Counted from the first letter of the stretch, positions 22,846 through 35,141 are shown. The stretch: 64,000 bases of DNA from Dentipellis sp. KUC8613 (GCA_002286715.1 NSJX01000005.1:811959-875958), one strand, 5' to 3'. Notes: generated by a model not told the origin, from the letters alone. Numbers and translations: made by a program.

Positions 22846-23702
22846 GAGGATTCGGGGCCAGAGACGTGAGCAAAGAATCGTGAGGCCACGCTGTGCGACA
22901 AATAATTTGCTCTCACCTGAGTCGTGATTTGCACGTGATGCAGACGCGCCCTCCAAACACGCCAGCATGGACGTGATTTGCTTCCGCGACCGCTTTCAAC
23001 GTCGGTTGTTGGGTTATCAACTACATTTGAGACGTCTATCGATGATGGCGCCAACAACGTTGCTGCGGTTAGCTTCACTGATTGATTTGAGCAGTGAATA
23101 GTAGCCTACCTACATGGTGAAGGCAAAATTCCCCGAGCTTCAATGTCTCCAGGACATAGGTGCACGTCTCGACTGAGCACAAATGTGATTGTCGTGCTGC
23201 AGCAGAAATAGAAAGCATTGTCGGGAGAGTTCGTACCTGGACTGTGTACCTTACTGCACGCTTCACGGATTGCAACCGCCTCGTAGTCTAGTCGGGGATC
23301 CATGTTGGGTGCTCGCAAGAACCACCAACAGGTGGATATCAGAGATATGGTCGAATGACATTGGCAATATCTGTACATTTTTGTCAGTATACAGCAATGT
23401 GATGCACGCTCAATGCGATTTTTGGCTGATGCGGGATACTGAGGTCCAAAAAGCGAGGCAGACCTACCTCTCCCTTGTTTGTTCTTTGAGGTATGGACGA
23501 GTAACGAGAGAAGATATCGTGAGGGAATCTGTCGATGTTCGTGTATCGTGGGAGTCAAGATACAAAGTTGCAGTGCCTCGTGGCCCGGGCGATCCATGAT
23601 TATGTACGCTATAGTATCCCCCGTCCCAACATCCTACTGTCCAGTTCCCAACGTTCTCTACATCCTCTCTGCCTTCGATTTCCAGGTCACAAGATCGAGC
23701 AT
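22846..23702. other. Region upstream of gene C with possible extra exons
   Basis: About 860 bp between gene C and gene B. Minus-strand pieces at 23303 (MDPRLDYEAVAIREAC), about 23113-23190 (SHLCSVETCTYVLETLKLGEF) and about 22910-23078 (LTAATLLAPSSIDVSNVV) splice to each other with plausible sites. They could be 5-prime exons of gene C or a separate small gene. Confidence 0.4.
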
Positions 23703-24665
23703 CTACTCCGGGACTTCAATGGGATCAAGAGCACTCCCGGTTCCATTCTCAGTGGAAGAGGTTTTCTGTGAATAACCGAAGATTTCAGACGCACATCCGT
23801 GAGTCTCCTGCATGGTGCATCAAGTTGTGCTTACCCTAACGTCCCTGAGACGATCATCAAGCAGTTTATTAAGTGTTTCTTCGAGGGCCGAAGCATGGTC
23901 ATGGCAAGCGGTCCATTCTTGGCGGAAGAAATGGACCAACTGCGCATTATGGAACCCCTCCCATTTTTTCTAGATGGACTTATCAGTGAATGTTTCACCA
24001 GCAAGCAGAGCATTCAGTGAAACAGTACGTGTTGCTCCATGACGTCCTGTACCCTCGGCCGACCAGCTTTGACTTCCTCAAGCAGGTCGTGACATTCCGC
24101 CCACTGCGTACGATAGAATTCGGTCAGTCTTTTCTGTCGCTCCAATTCGCGTTTGGATCTCTCCAAGTCTTCATTGATATCCATGCAGTTCATTTTCAGA
24201 TGCAGGCATTCCACTCGCCAGTCTTTTAGTTCGTTCTCGCGATAGCGACAACGACCACAGCACGTAGAAGCACATGAATCATCGCCATCTGAAATCAATG
24301 CCGGTGAGCGTGATTCTACTCCTAGTGACCAGTACGTACCACTCATTTTCTCATCGTCATCATCATCAACATCATTATTATCTTGCTCTGCTTCAATGAC
24401 AGGTTTTTCGTCATCAAGCAAGCCGTCAATGTATTGCGAGTCGGTGGTTTGTGTGTCAAGTGCTCCACCATGCTCGAACAATCTTCCCATGGTGCACAAC
24501 AAGGTAAGCAGTGCCATTGTATTCAAACCAATGGCGTGCTTACCGTGTAGTAGAACCGTGTAGTTGCGTGATCACGACGGCTTCTCTCGTAGGTCTCGGA
24601 GAAGCAGGAGCAAGCTCGGATGGTTCTTGAGAAGGTTCGTAACTATCACTAGCCTGGCTCATCAT
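23703..24665 (-). CDS. Coiled-coil protein of unknown function, gene B of the module
   Basis: Five short exons on the minus strand from ATG 24665 (MMSQASDSYEPSQEPSELAP). Exon 1 is Pro/Glu-rich and runs to HGSTTR at about 24545. Exon 2 starts LFEHGGALDTQTTD and ends in an acidic run of Asp. Exon 3 has a Cys cluster CASTCCGRCRYRENELKDW followed by a heptad-like helix (INEDLERSKRELERQKRL). Exon 4 continues it (WTACHDHASALEETLNKLLDD). The last exon ends DPIEVPE at 23703. A different start at 24517 is possible if the first intron is wrong. No enzyme signature. It lies 190 bp downstream of gene A on the same strand, and both look like members of families repeated in Agaricomycetes. Function unknown. 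Confidence 0.6.
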
Positions 24666-24854
24666 GATAACAGAGACTTCTCGATAGCTGCAAATCGTGA
24701 GGCCTTGTGAGGAGTCGGTTGTGCGAGACCGCGCTGAAGGTCGTGCTCAAGGTGTGCAGATGCGCGAGTTCGCACAAGTGCGACATGGTGTCATGGCCTT
24801 CTCGTAAGCAGAATGTCCCCAGCATTGGGCCCGAAATTCCTTGTACCATACAGA

Positions 24855-27800
24855 TTACATGTCATCGGGTGTCCATGGTATAAAAGTAAAAGTTGTTTCC
24901 CCTGCAGGCATCAGCCCTGCTGGTCCTGGTTGTGCCTGTCCATGATTACCTCGGCGCCCACGTGCACGTCCTCTGGAGTGACCTTGTGCTCGTGCTCGCA
25001 CTGCGCCCCGACCTGTACCTTCGCCTCTACTCCTACCACGGCCTCTGCTCCGAGACCGACTTCGGCTACTACCTTCAACCTGATGGTTGCTGGGGATATC
25101 CATTTGGTCATCAGTCCGACGCCGTACCAAGCGTGAGTGCTCGCGAGGCGGTGATGAATCTAGTCTTCGGGTTGATCTCGTCTCAACCTGAGTCTCACAT
25201 TGCCCCACTGAGTCCCGCCCCCCATGGTGACTAGCCTCGGGCTCCTCTTCACCATCATTGTCATTGTCCAAGGAGAAGTTGATGCGTCGGCCAGCCCGGA
25301 TGAGCTCGTAACAGGTAACAGACCGCAATTGCGCGAGGTTGAGTATACGGTCATCCGGAAAGTGGTCATGTCGGAATTCAGCGTCAAACTGATCTGTTAA
25401 TGTACGTTCCATACGCAGCTGACGGGATAGTGTGGAGATACATTTCTGCCGTGCGCAGTTATGGAAAGTATGAGCGCAACAGAGAATATCCTGCCATGGA
25501 TGCAAATCAGCGTAGATCACAACAAACACGGCATGAGCTCACCTCCCATAGTAAGACGATGCATGCTCCAGTTGGTGAGACTCGGGGCATCTGGTAGTCT
25601 TTTTCATCATCCTGGATATCCCACCGCCTCACCATGATACCGACCAATCCGATGGGTCCATGTACAATCTCTTCTATGCGTCCCAAACACGTATCGGCAT
25701 CACCAATCCTGAACATGATGAAGCCTTGAAGGCGACAGATATCACCATTTTGTAGACTTGCTGATCGATACAACCCAACGCGCGCTCTATCCGAAGGCGG
25801 ACAGGTCAAGCGGCTGTGGAGGCATCTACTTGACAGTGTCTCCGACCATGGGAGAACCTGTGTTCCTTCAATCGGAACAAGATGATCTTCGAGGGGGTCA
25901 ATAGGAATGTGTGGATTATTGAACTGGCAAGTGCATACGGATTTTGGTTTTCTTGTCACCGTGCAGAACATCCGTCATTCCCATGAATTTGACAAAAATT
26001 TCATCCTCGAGGAGATCCAACACTGCTTTTCCGGCAGTGCGAGGTGAGCGTGCATCTGCAGAAGAGAGAACAAGACCACCGCTGACTAGATGTCTCGCGG
26101 CGTGCATGAAGCTCATGCTCTGTGCGATATCCGTGCTTGGGCCCTGACGGTTGGAATGGATACTGCGAAGACGAATAACGAAGTTGTAGGATTCAAACCC
26201 TTCCGTTGCAGTCAGAGGCGGCGGGCCAAAACGCTTGACATGCAGCGGTAGATGAAGCAATATATGAAATTTTGGTTTATTGAACCATTGGGGATTCCAA
26301 GCAGCTGTTGCCGAGAGGAAGTCATCAATCGCATGCTGTAACTCGCTCTGTCAGGAAATCAAGAGAAATGGGTCAAATCAATTCAAGGAGACGTGACGTG
26401 ATTTCAACATACCAGGTATGAGTCGAGCGAGGTAATCTTTGATTGGAATGCTAGAGGCGCCAGATGGCAGAGTGCCAGCCATGCACGATATCCCGCAGCC
26501 GGCACCATGCCGTAGAGAACAGCGGGTGCGACTTGCACAACAACTCGAAAATCCCGGCCCGTAAGTGATCCAGCATATTGCACGAGAGTGTGGCCTCGAA
26601 GAGGTGACGTTTGAAGGTCGGCAACGTCAAGACTCGACAGTCGAGTTTTGAGTATTTTCTTTCCTTGGGAGTTCTGGCGAGAAACAGCATCACGCCAAAA
26701 ATATTTGACAAATCCGAGGAGTACGACATGGAGTATTTCGACGGGGGTGTCAGCATTTGGGTCAAGATCTACATGTCACTCAGTTGAGTTGAACCTGAAT
26801 ACAATACAAGAATTTACTTACCGGCGAACTGTAGGAGCGGATTGAACAGGTGGGATGCCGCCCTCCCCGCTCGCAATCGCTGAATCAACTCGCGGACCCC
26901 ATTCATTTCGGGTTTTCCAGCAGAGCGATTACGCTCCTTTTGAGCTCCGCAGGCCGCTGACCAGCTGTCAAAGAACGGTACAAAATGCCGGTCCTTTACC
27001 CCGGTTTCTGTGACCACAGCGTCTGCCCGTGACGGTACACCATTTGTAATTTGTTCCAGCTGATCTTCAAGCGCCTGAAGTGTCTCCGCGCGAGAGCGTG
27101 CGGTCCCTGCCTGCTCAAAGCTATTTATCGCTATTACAGACTGCCAAGCATGATGACACCTACGGTCTTAAATTCCATGATCCGGGCCTGTTCTCCCTCA
27201 CTCCCAGGCGGACGGTTCTTGTCCTTGCCACGGACATGGCAAACACGACAAAAGAATTTCCCAGTTAGACCAATATGCGAAGACAGTTCGCTCTGCATGG
27301 GGTTGTCCCCGAGAAGTGCGAGAATCCAGGGGATGCATAAAACTTCCTCGTTGAGTACGCAATCCCATGCCGCGACACCATTTGTTTGCGTCTCCCTAGA
27401 ATGATTGTTTGAATACAGAAATCACGACATGATGATCAACTTACTTGATATCTTTTGCTATCTGCTCGGCCATCTCTAGCGGTGGAGCCAAATTTGAAGT
27501 AGATAAAAAATGTATGTTGTACGACAATGATGCATGTTCGAAAGGTAGGCCCGCAAAGACAAAAAGAAAAGAGTTATGCTTATTCCATTTCTTCGAGACG
27601 TTGCCTGAAGTGTCATCGCAGTATAACCAAAACGGTAATACTGCAATGCGCCGTCCTTTTGCCTTGACACGCCACGGATTGGGGAGGCTAACTTCATAGG
27701 ACACCGTGGTGACGCTACCCTGCAACACGGATTTCTGACGCAGACCTATTAAAGCGACAGGAGACTTTAGCGATGTTTTGTGCTCTACCGGTGGATTAAT

Positions 27801-29545
27801 ACCTTGAATTTTTGAGGGATCTTGTAGGCCATAGTACATATACATAGTCTTAAATCTCTCGTAATTGATGAAGAATGCGCTAAGTGGCAGTTGCAGACAC
27901 TGCTCAGTCTCGATGAAGTACCCTTCGCCTTGTGGGTCAGGTGTCATGAGATGGACAAGTGCATACATCTCATCGGCACGTTGAAACCAGCGAGTCGGCC
28001 AAACAGTCTGAGGCTGCGTATGACCTGAGTCGCCAAGGTAAGCAACCGCGGGCTCCTCGACGTAGTAGTCCTGTCCATCCACAGCCCGCGCCATTGGGCC
28101 GCTTAATGCAGCATCGACTTCCATCCGCCAGCGATCAGCATGAAAAGATTCTCGGTGCTCAGGGCGGGCATCCTCGGGATAGAATCTCAGATGAGGCCTG
28201 ACTCGTGGATTGGCCATCTCCTACATACGTGTGAGTATCTCTGAAGTGGCGTATCATAATGAGAGACTTACATGTTGTATTATCCGCGAAAGCGAGGCCA
28301 CAGAATAGACATGACCTAGACTGCCTTGGAATAATTTTGGATCTGACCCAGCAAGGTTCAAGACAGGAACTCGATGTTTCTTGACGAGACGTGGAGTGGG
28401 AAGTTGCCGAACGCCGAGTTTATTTGTGAACCAACGGGTGACCTCAAGCTCGGCATCAGAGAAAACCGAGCGAGGGAAGGCTCCCATAAGATCCATCAGA
28501 CATTCCTATGGCCAGGGATTAGAGGCATAAGCGGCAAGATATGTGTCCGATAAGGCGAGGCTTTGCTCACCTTTTTGTTAGGCCAAGGCCACCAATCTTC
28601 ATTGTCATCCAGGTTTATTCCGTCACCCGGTGCAGCATCTACATACGAAACCAAGTCAATTGCAAGCTTAAGAGTGCGCGACGCGACACCTACCGGGTTG
28701 TGGTTCATCACGAGAAGCTTCAGGATATAAGAATGGGTCGCTAATGTGCTCTGGCTCAGAGTCACCAGAGTCGCTGTCTGACAGCGGCTGTATCTCGTCC
28801 GAGAGATTGTGTTCTTCGTCTGGTGGATTTTCAGGTGGCTCTGGTTTGTCGGAAGCCAAAATGCCGCTGTAGTCATCGAAAATTTGATGTTCTGGATCAC
28901 TTGGAAGAGCAGGGCCATGCAAAGTAAATGAAACCCGAGGCTTGAATGCCCAGGGGTCCGCGGTGCTACGAACGTCGTCATCCGGGGCACTGGGAAGATC
29001 ATCGTCCGAGTCTTCGTAGAAACGAGGAGACGATGGTGGGAGTGGTGACCGTTGCACGGGAGCTTCGAGGTGAGTTGGATAGACTCCAGAGTGAAGCGGA
29101 TTGGCGGGCCCTGCATCAGACGATACCGGGATGTTTCGTTGAAAGGGGTCGCTAGAATGGACGAGCGACCCCGAATCTCGCATGTCAGCGTCGCGCACAC
29201 GCCGCACATGGGATTCTGTATCTTCGTGAAGGAGAGCCTTGTTTGCCGACATAAATGGCTTCTCGGGACATAATGTACAGCGAAAACGGCCAGTCCTGTC
29301 GTCACATTGGAACACTTCCAGAACCCTATCATTGGAGGTTTCCTGAACAAAGCCACTGATGGGGACACACCTGTAGGATTCACAAAAGAAGGCTCGAGAA
29401 ACTCAATCCTCGGATCTGAGAACGACGGCCCAGCAGGCGGACTGGACATTCCGTGGTTGATGGGGAAGTTCAAGAAAGACTCGCCGCCCCTGTCCAGTTC
29501 GAGTGCGGAGGGGGTGAGACGGGTCCGCAGTCCCAATTGGAACAT
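24855..29545 (-). CDS. Large protein with N-terminal zinc finger and RG-rich tail, gene A; mushroom repeat-family protein
   Basis: Long multi-exon minus-strand gene. Near the start is a single C2H2-like finger (FRCTLCPEKPFMSANKALLHEDTESH, about 29210-29300), then an acidic Ser/Pro linker. A conserved core runs through several exons: DLMGAFPRSVFSDAELEV; ANPRVRPHLRFYPEDARPEH; LPFWLYCDDTSGNVSKKWNKH; a second zinc-like knuckle FCRVCHVRGKD; EILHVVLLGFVKYFWRD; LIGTG-free GSLTGRDFRVVVQVAP; KFHILLHLPLHVKRFGP followed by FESYNFVIRLRSIHSNRQ. The end is HTFHNCARQKC and an Arg/Gly/Ser-rich tail (RSRSRSRGRGRSRGEG). I recall this order of motifs in a very abundant Agaricomycete family, but it has no name or function I can vouch for. 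Abundance and context suggest it travels with transposons. The start is uncertain: ATG 29545 is the best candidate, using an intron at about 29338-29372. Confidence 0.65.
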
Positions 29546-30803
29546 GTATTCAAATACTGACGTCGCCGCTCCGAACCGAGCAGTAGTACAGTCTCGCACA
29601 AAGTCCAAACCCTTGATGAGTTTACACCAGTACTAGTGTACTTGTGACTCACCTCAAGATATGATACAAAGATGTATGGCGCGAGGTGACGGGTCTACTG
29701 CGTTCAATACGAGGCAACCGTGGCACGACGGTTAAGTTCAAAGTCGAACGTCGATAGTGCACTCAGAGGCGCCAGCTTATGCAAATGACTTCAACGCAAC
29801 GCCGCGGCTCACCTGAATATTGAAGTCATCCTTGCTATTCAATTTGCGAGGGCGTCTCCTCGCGGTAAGCTCTGAAACTTTCAGACAAGCGGCAGCAAGG
29901 CATACACCCGATTATACTGATTTTTATTCATACTTCTGCTCGGAAATACACAAAGTACGGGGAGGCTACAGATACCCTCTATGTGTATGCGACTTCAGAC
30001 GCGGCATACACCGCACTCGCTGCTAAGATCTGATGCCGAGCGTCGGCATGGGCTAAAGGTTGGATCCCAATGGGCTTGAATGTCGGAATCCACTGATATT
30101 CCGAAATCTGGTTAGCTCATGATAATATTTAGAGCTTAGGGCTGCTGGACGGACTTGTGAAAGTAGATGAGCTGGTTTTATGGTTCCCACAGATCCGAAT
30201 TCGTGATTGCCACTGATCGCTTTTACTACTGTTGGAATCTGACAGCCATCGGGACGGCGGTGTAGCTCAAGCTCATCATCTCGCAATCAGTAGATTTCGG
30301 CTGAATGCCAGCAGCGCATGATCTCCGCTGACTCACGCAATTTGAATACCTGGCCTCTCTAGAAATGAGGCTGTTGTCTGACAAGCATCTTCCCTGACAA
30401 GGCATCAGACTTTGTTCCCCAAGCGCAATCACGAGAACGAGAAAAGCAACTGACCGCTGGTTCCGGATGCAGCACAAAGCAAAGGTACCGCATGCCGTGC
30501 GGTACGGCGCATCCGGCCATCTTCGGCATCCGTCTTTTCTTTTGTATTCTCTTCAACAACATCCTTACAATCCGGCGATAGCATGGCAATACCACATGGA
30601 CCACATTATTGTGATTCGGCTAGCAGAAGATCTTGTGATTGCTTCCTCTAATCCGCGGTGCGGACCCCGCACCTCCAGAACTGCAGGCCGACCTCAACTT
30701 TATTCGACTCTGACTGCATCGCAGTAATGTGCGGTACGTTGTTTCTGTGGCGAAGGTAACGCAATCATGGCACAAGCATAGCTGCTAGGCAGGGCAGGGG
30801 CAA

Positions 30804-30833
30804 GGAACCTAGGAACCTAGGAACCTAGGAACT
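30804..30833. repeat. Short tandem repeat of AACCTAGG
   Basis: Three complete head-to-tail copies of the self-complementary octamer AACCTAGG (core CCTAGG), followed by a broken fourth. They lie about 80-110 bp upstream of the TATA box of the gene at 31056. Confidence 0.7.
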
Positions 30834-30910
30834 AGCCACAGCCAGTCATGCGGGCGTCTACGCCGCTCGAGGTTCCTGGTGTCCGGGCGCCATATCCGTC
30901 CACGGCCCCG

Positions 30911-30918
30911 TATATAAA
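30911..30918 (+). promoter_or_regulatory. TATA box
   Basis: TATATAAA, a consensus TATA element in GC-rich surroundings, 138 bp before the start codon of the downstream gene. A pyrimidine-rich stretch (TTGTTCTTTCCTTCCCC) follows at about 30928, as is usual at fungal transcription starts. Confidence 0.7.
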
Positions 30919-31055
30919 GGGTTCTTATTGTTCTTTCCTTCCCCTACCAACTTACCTTCTACCATCGTGTGCCCCCCCGCTTTTCCAGCGACCTGAGACC
31001 ACCTCCACTCATACCTCGAGCTTTACTCTTTCCACTGTCTCATAGACAAGGAAAC

Positions 31056-32865
31056 ATGATCATCCTTAGTCTTATGTTCGCCCTTTCCGGGGCGTTCTCG
31101 GTGCTATTCAGCTCCGTAACGTCGGATGCCCTATGCACATTCATGTGCTCCTACATCCAGCAGTCTACCATCCTCGCTAGCCTTCACCGTATCCCGCTCT
31201 TGAACCCGGTCTTCCTCGCTCTGGACTATATCTGTGAGCCTGCGCCAGTCCCCAAAGTCTTCACTGTGGCCCTGGCCTCGAACACTTCGCGCACCGATCG
31301 GTTCTTCGATGACGACTCGACTCGCTTCCCCGATCCTGCTCGCTTAGGACAAGCCTACTTGTTGGGTTTCTTGTCCGCGTTACTACTGATACTGGTGCGT
31401 TCTTGTCATGTGGCGTCGTGTGGCGCGTCTTGTGTGCTTTGGCTGAACGTTGTATAGGTGCTCAACCTCTCTAACCAATTCATTGCATCTGGTTCGACGA
31501 GCTTGCTGGAAACAGACGAGCCAATGGCATCTAAGAGCCTTACAATTATTCTTGAAGGCGACGTGAATTTCCTCGAACAAATAATGGCGCAAATTGTACG
31601 TTAGTCTACTCTTGGGTGATGCATGTCACTGAAGAATGCTCTCTAGTGCCAGGTCTCCGATGCTTCTTACCCGACGATCGACTTGGACGCAGGCCTCCCA
31701 CAAACTCTGACCATCCGCCAGCCTGGCCTTGATGCGATGAATGCTGCTGCTAATGCTGTATTTGATGCTTGCACTAGCCTAGTCTCTACAGCCGACAACG
31801 CAGGGCTTGAGACCAACGCTTCGTCATCGTTCGCGCCTGGCTTCTCCCCCGTCTCTGAAACGCAGTTGGTTGATCCTGAGCATGCTAGTGATGATCATGG
31901 AGATCAACAGGCGATACACAACGATATTACAACGCCACCTGCCGACGTTGAACAGGCTTCTAGTGCTGCACCCGACATGCCGTCCCGCGGAGCGCTCAAA
32001 GACCATGTTCTTCTTTCTAAGGCGGAAGACGACGTACTGTGTTCTCAAGTTGAAGAGGCCGTTCTCTCCCCTGACGTAGGACCAAGTGTCAAGGCGCTTC
32101 AACTTCGCAACATGAGCTCGGATCTCTTCAGCGCTGAATCTACGCCAGCTATCGACCGGACCCATGAGGCTTTGGCTCTCTGCGTCACGCAGGCTTACTC
32201 TGAGCAAGATTATCTGTGTGGTAAACATAGACTTGCGGAGGCCTTGGACCTTCCTGTGAAGCCAGAGATTTTTGCGGAGCTGTCGGCCGTCTTGGAAGCT
32301 GAAGCAGCCGGAAATGACGAACCTTCCGAGTCTGCGGACTGCGGTGATCTGGATCTGGAATCTGCACCCGCACCGGACGTTCTTGATTCATCCACTGTGG
32401 TCAGTGAGCGCGGAATGGGGGTGCACCATGTTCAAGAGCAAGCGTCCTTGCCTATCGGTGTGTCGACGGGCGGTCACTATTCAAGAACAGAGTGTGCACG
32501 GCCTGTGGACCCGAATGGCCCTGCCGATTTAGAGCGCCTAATGGGGAAGCTTGAAGTAAGATCCAAGATATCATCTTCCGTCCTCTTGAATTACATTGAT
32601 CTTGGACTCCATCATCCAGAAATCTGCACAGGAACGCGCTCAGCTCCTCATGTTGCAACAGGATCCCATTATATCAATTGTAGACCCGCAACTTGTGCCG
32701 ACCGTCTTACAACCACCGGACTCGCAGTCGCCACCCGCCGCGACGGGCCCTGCAGCGCCCAGCACTAGCAATGGCCCGACCCAAGACCACTCGACTCCCC
32801 ATCATCCAACTAGTAGCGCCAAGGCCAGCAGGGGACGGAAAAATCGGCAAGGGCGCCGTCGCTAG
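31056..32865 (+). CDS. Unknown protein with N-terminal membrane segment(s)
   Basis: Four exons from ATG 31056. Introns at about 31395-31457, 31596-31647 and 32554-32628 have normal ends and keep the frame. The first 30 residues (MIILSLMFALSGAFSVLFSS) form a hydrophobic signal anchor or signal peptide. A second hydrophobic stretch (LGFLSALLLILVLNL) comes at about residue 110. The remaining 400 or so residues are acidic and rich in Ala, Ser and Asp (for example SAVLEAEAAGNDEPSESAD) and look disordered; they end in a basic RGRKNRQGRRR. I recognise no family. The strong TATA box suggests a regulated or highly expressed gene. It could be a lineage-specific membrane-anchored protein. Confidence 0.65.
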
Positions 32866-33435
32866 CTGCGATAATCACCAGATCTCACCGTCACTCGGAA
32901 CTACCTCTCGGCTCGTTGCCGCGTAGGCAACTGATACTCTACAAAGGCAGGGCTCTTCAACAGAGCTCTTCGGTCGTGGGCTGCGGCACCTCAGCGGACT
33001 GCGGCCGGTTCGGGGGCAGGCAGGCTTGATCAAGGGCCCCGCCCCCCGCTACAACTGTACTCGTCAATGACCGACCCTACTCGGTCTTGACCAACTACGT
33101 TTATATGCCTTGATTTCATTTTTCTTTTACTTGTATCCCTATGTAACCCTGGACTCTGACTCGTGGACTTTGCGCCACTCGGACTTATACCTATGTAGCT
33201 ACCCGTGTTCCTAACAATTAAATAAAATACTGTATCGCCCTGAAGGCGGGCCAGTCGAATAACGCTGCGAACTGCGAGAGGTACTGAAGATGGCTGTCCA
33301 ACGGGCCCGGGATTCTCGCAGATGCAAAACTAGATAAAAGTAGATCCCAATTGTCGTTGATATTACATATGCTCCTTCATGCGCCTCAATACCGCAGGGT
33401 TTATCTTTGGCCAACTATACTCGCTAGAACGACGC
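32866..33435. other. Intergenic between convergent genes
   Basis: 570 bp between two facing stop codons. It contains A/T-rich stretches suited to polyadenylation (for example AATTAAATAAAAT at about 33217). Nothing else was seen. Confidence 0.5.
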
Positions 33436-35141
33436 CTAGTCAGAGTCGCTCATTCTGTAGAAAGGGGACGGAACGGACCTCGGAAGCACCCTGTCAAATA
33501 ATGGTGAAGCCCACACCTTTCTCAAATTCTCTCTCCATCCTAGGTCATACAACCGCTCGCCGGGGAGCACCTCGAAGACTCGACGCCTGGGCGGATCAAG
33601 TTGTGCGCTATCATCTGTCTTCGGCCGCGATTGTACGCCAGAAGAATGGCTACACGAGGCCACGGACGAGGTTACAGTGGGTATGCAGACAAATCTGCTA
33701 GTATGCTGCATCAGTGGCGCTCCCGCTCCCGTATTTCGTGGTCTGCGAGCCCTGATGGTATCAAGGGTAGTTCGGCCCAGCAGAACGTCGCGAGTCGTCA
33801 CGACAGCCATGCACTGTATATGTTCCGTCAGCACTCCCGGAAAGAAACGGGCTCTTTTACAGCTTACGACAGCGAAAATGGCCAACACCGAACCCGCGGT
33901 AACGATGAATGCGGCCAGTGTATGAGGCGAATCGACCATATTGCCCTGGAACCACCAACGGTCATGCGCCGCAGCGTCCTGCGCTTTGAGCACCCGGAAC
34001 CCGAGAAAAGTGCCGAACACCCAGCGACCGAGCGGCCCACCACAGAGGACCCAGGAGTACCATCTGCTCCACCAAATTCGTACAGCCCATGGATCTACCT
34101 TTGAGACGCGTAGCGCTGTTGCCAAATGGCCTGACAGCGGTCCGGATACGGGTATTACGGCGAAGGGGACTACGAATGCCGTGGCGTAGAGCAGGCAGAG
34201 AAAGGCTTTCATGCGGGATGCGGTGACACAGTTGCCGAGCTAGCATGGTGATTAGATCGCTGGAACTTGTGGTATAAAGCAAGCTTGGTGAGACGTACCC
34301 ATGGGCAATGGTGGTCAAATTCTAGGCGACAGACACCGCATGTAGAACAGTGATGCGTTCCCGGGGGCTTCCATCGCCCGTTGCAGGATCCTTTGGAGCA
34401 AAAGTCCAGTGTCCCGTCTGAGAGGCATTCGTATGGCTCGGTCAGGGTATCAAGGGCGGGCGGCTCATAGTCAGGGACGCTGTGAACCGTCCGGCCGAGG
34501 CAGAGATGGGCGTGCACGGCTGCGAGTAGCTGTAGTACGGAGCTTACAGTTATTGTATATACAACTGGGTGATCCCCATGCGCCTGAGTGAGAACGACGA
34601 GATAAAGGACGCGAACTGTATTCACCTCCTGCAAAATGGTTCTTGTTTTGATTATACATAAGGTAACCCACTGAATTCGTATCATGTGGACATCAGAGAG
34701 AACTCGGGATCGACAGAAGGTGATTTGAACAACACTTACTACCAAACTTAAAGACAGATATGTACCATCCTAAACTGGTTGATATGGATTGTCAGCTATC
34801 ACGCTGAAGAGCATAGGAGACTGCCAAGGGTTCTCGTGATATCTACCTACCAGATGATAGCGAATACCACGGCTTGGATTATCGTTTCGATGATGTATGT
34901 CGTCACGATTCGAGCACAAGTGAATACCTCCGATTTCTGGGCCTGCATGGCCATGATCTTTGGTCAAGAGAAACTCTGGCCCCGCAGTAGCCTGGGTATT
35001 CTGAGCCTCTGGACGGGGCGGGAGCGATGCCAGGTTGCTTGAGGACCGGTGGCGGTGTGGTGAAAGCCGCGTTCTCACCGTCATTCTCGAGCGGATCAGC
35101 TTTTCCTTATCCCTCTTGTGCTGGCCTCCCACCCGCTTCAT
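33436..35141 (-). CDS. DHHC-type protein S-palmitoyltransferase
   Basis: Minus-strand gene with the cysteine-rich domain at about 34290-34400: CSKGSCNGRWKPPGTHHC, CGVCRLEFDHHCPW, then across an intron LGNCVTASRMKAF. DHHC is the catalytic tetrad that carries the acyl group. Transmembrane segments flank it: YIIETIIQAVVFAIIW upstream, FLCLLYATAFVVPFAVIPV and LAAFIVTAGSVLAIFAVV downstream, giving the usual four-helix layout. The protein ends at 33436 (FYRMSDSD). The start is uncertain. ATG 35141 (MKRVGGQHKRDKEK) needs an intron of about 140 nt to reach AQKSEVFTCARIV; ATG 34954 (MAMQAQKSEV) is the alternative. DHHC enzymes attach palmitate to cysteines of membrane proteins at the Golgi, ER or vacuole; which yeast Pfa/Swf member this matches is not clear. 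Confidence 0.85.

Larger units (their letters stand above)
29546..31055. other. Long intergenic region
   Basis: 1.5 kb with no coherent gene on either strand. It holds a 10-bp inverted repeat (ATGACTTCAA at 29785 and TTGAAGTCAT at 29820), an octamer tandem repeat at about 30804-30833, and a TATA box at 30911 for the next gene. No tRNA-like fold was found. Confidence 0.45.

Noticed and set aside
28496..29608. Long minus-strand frame of 370 codons overlapping gene A
   Set aside because: Only its first part (to about 29370) seems to be used as gene A exon 1; beyond this the zinc-finger frame is the coherent one.
29785..29829. 10-bp inverted repeat with 25-nt loop near the end of the A-B-C module
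   Set aside because: No partner at the other end of the module (20.9-21.3 kb), so it is not supported as an element terminus.
30226..30300. tRNA-like stretch with GTAGCTCAA
   Set aside because: No acceptor pairing and no T-loop consensus in the following 60 nt.
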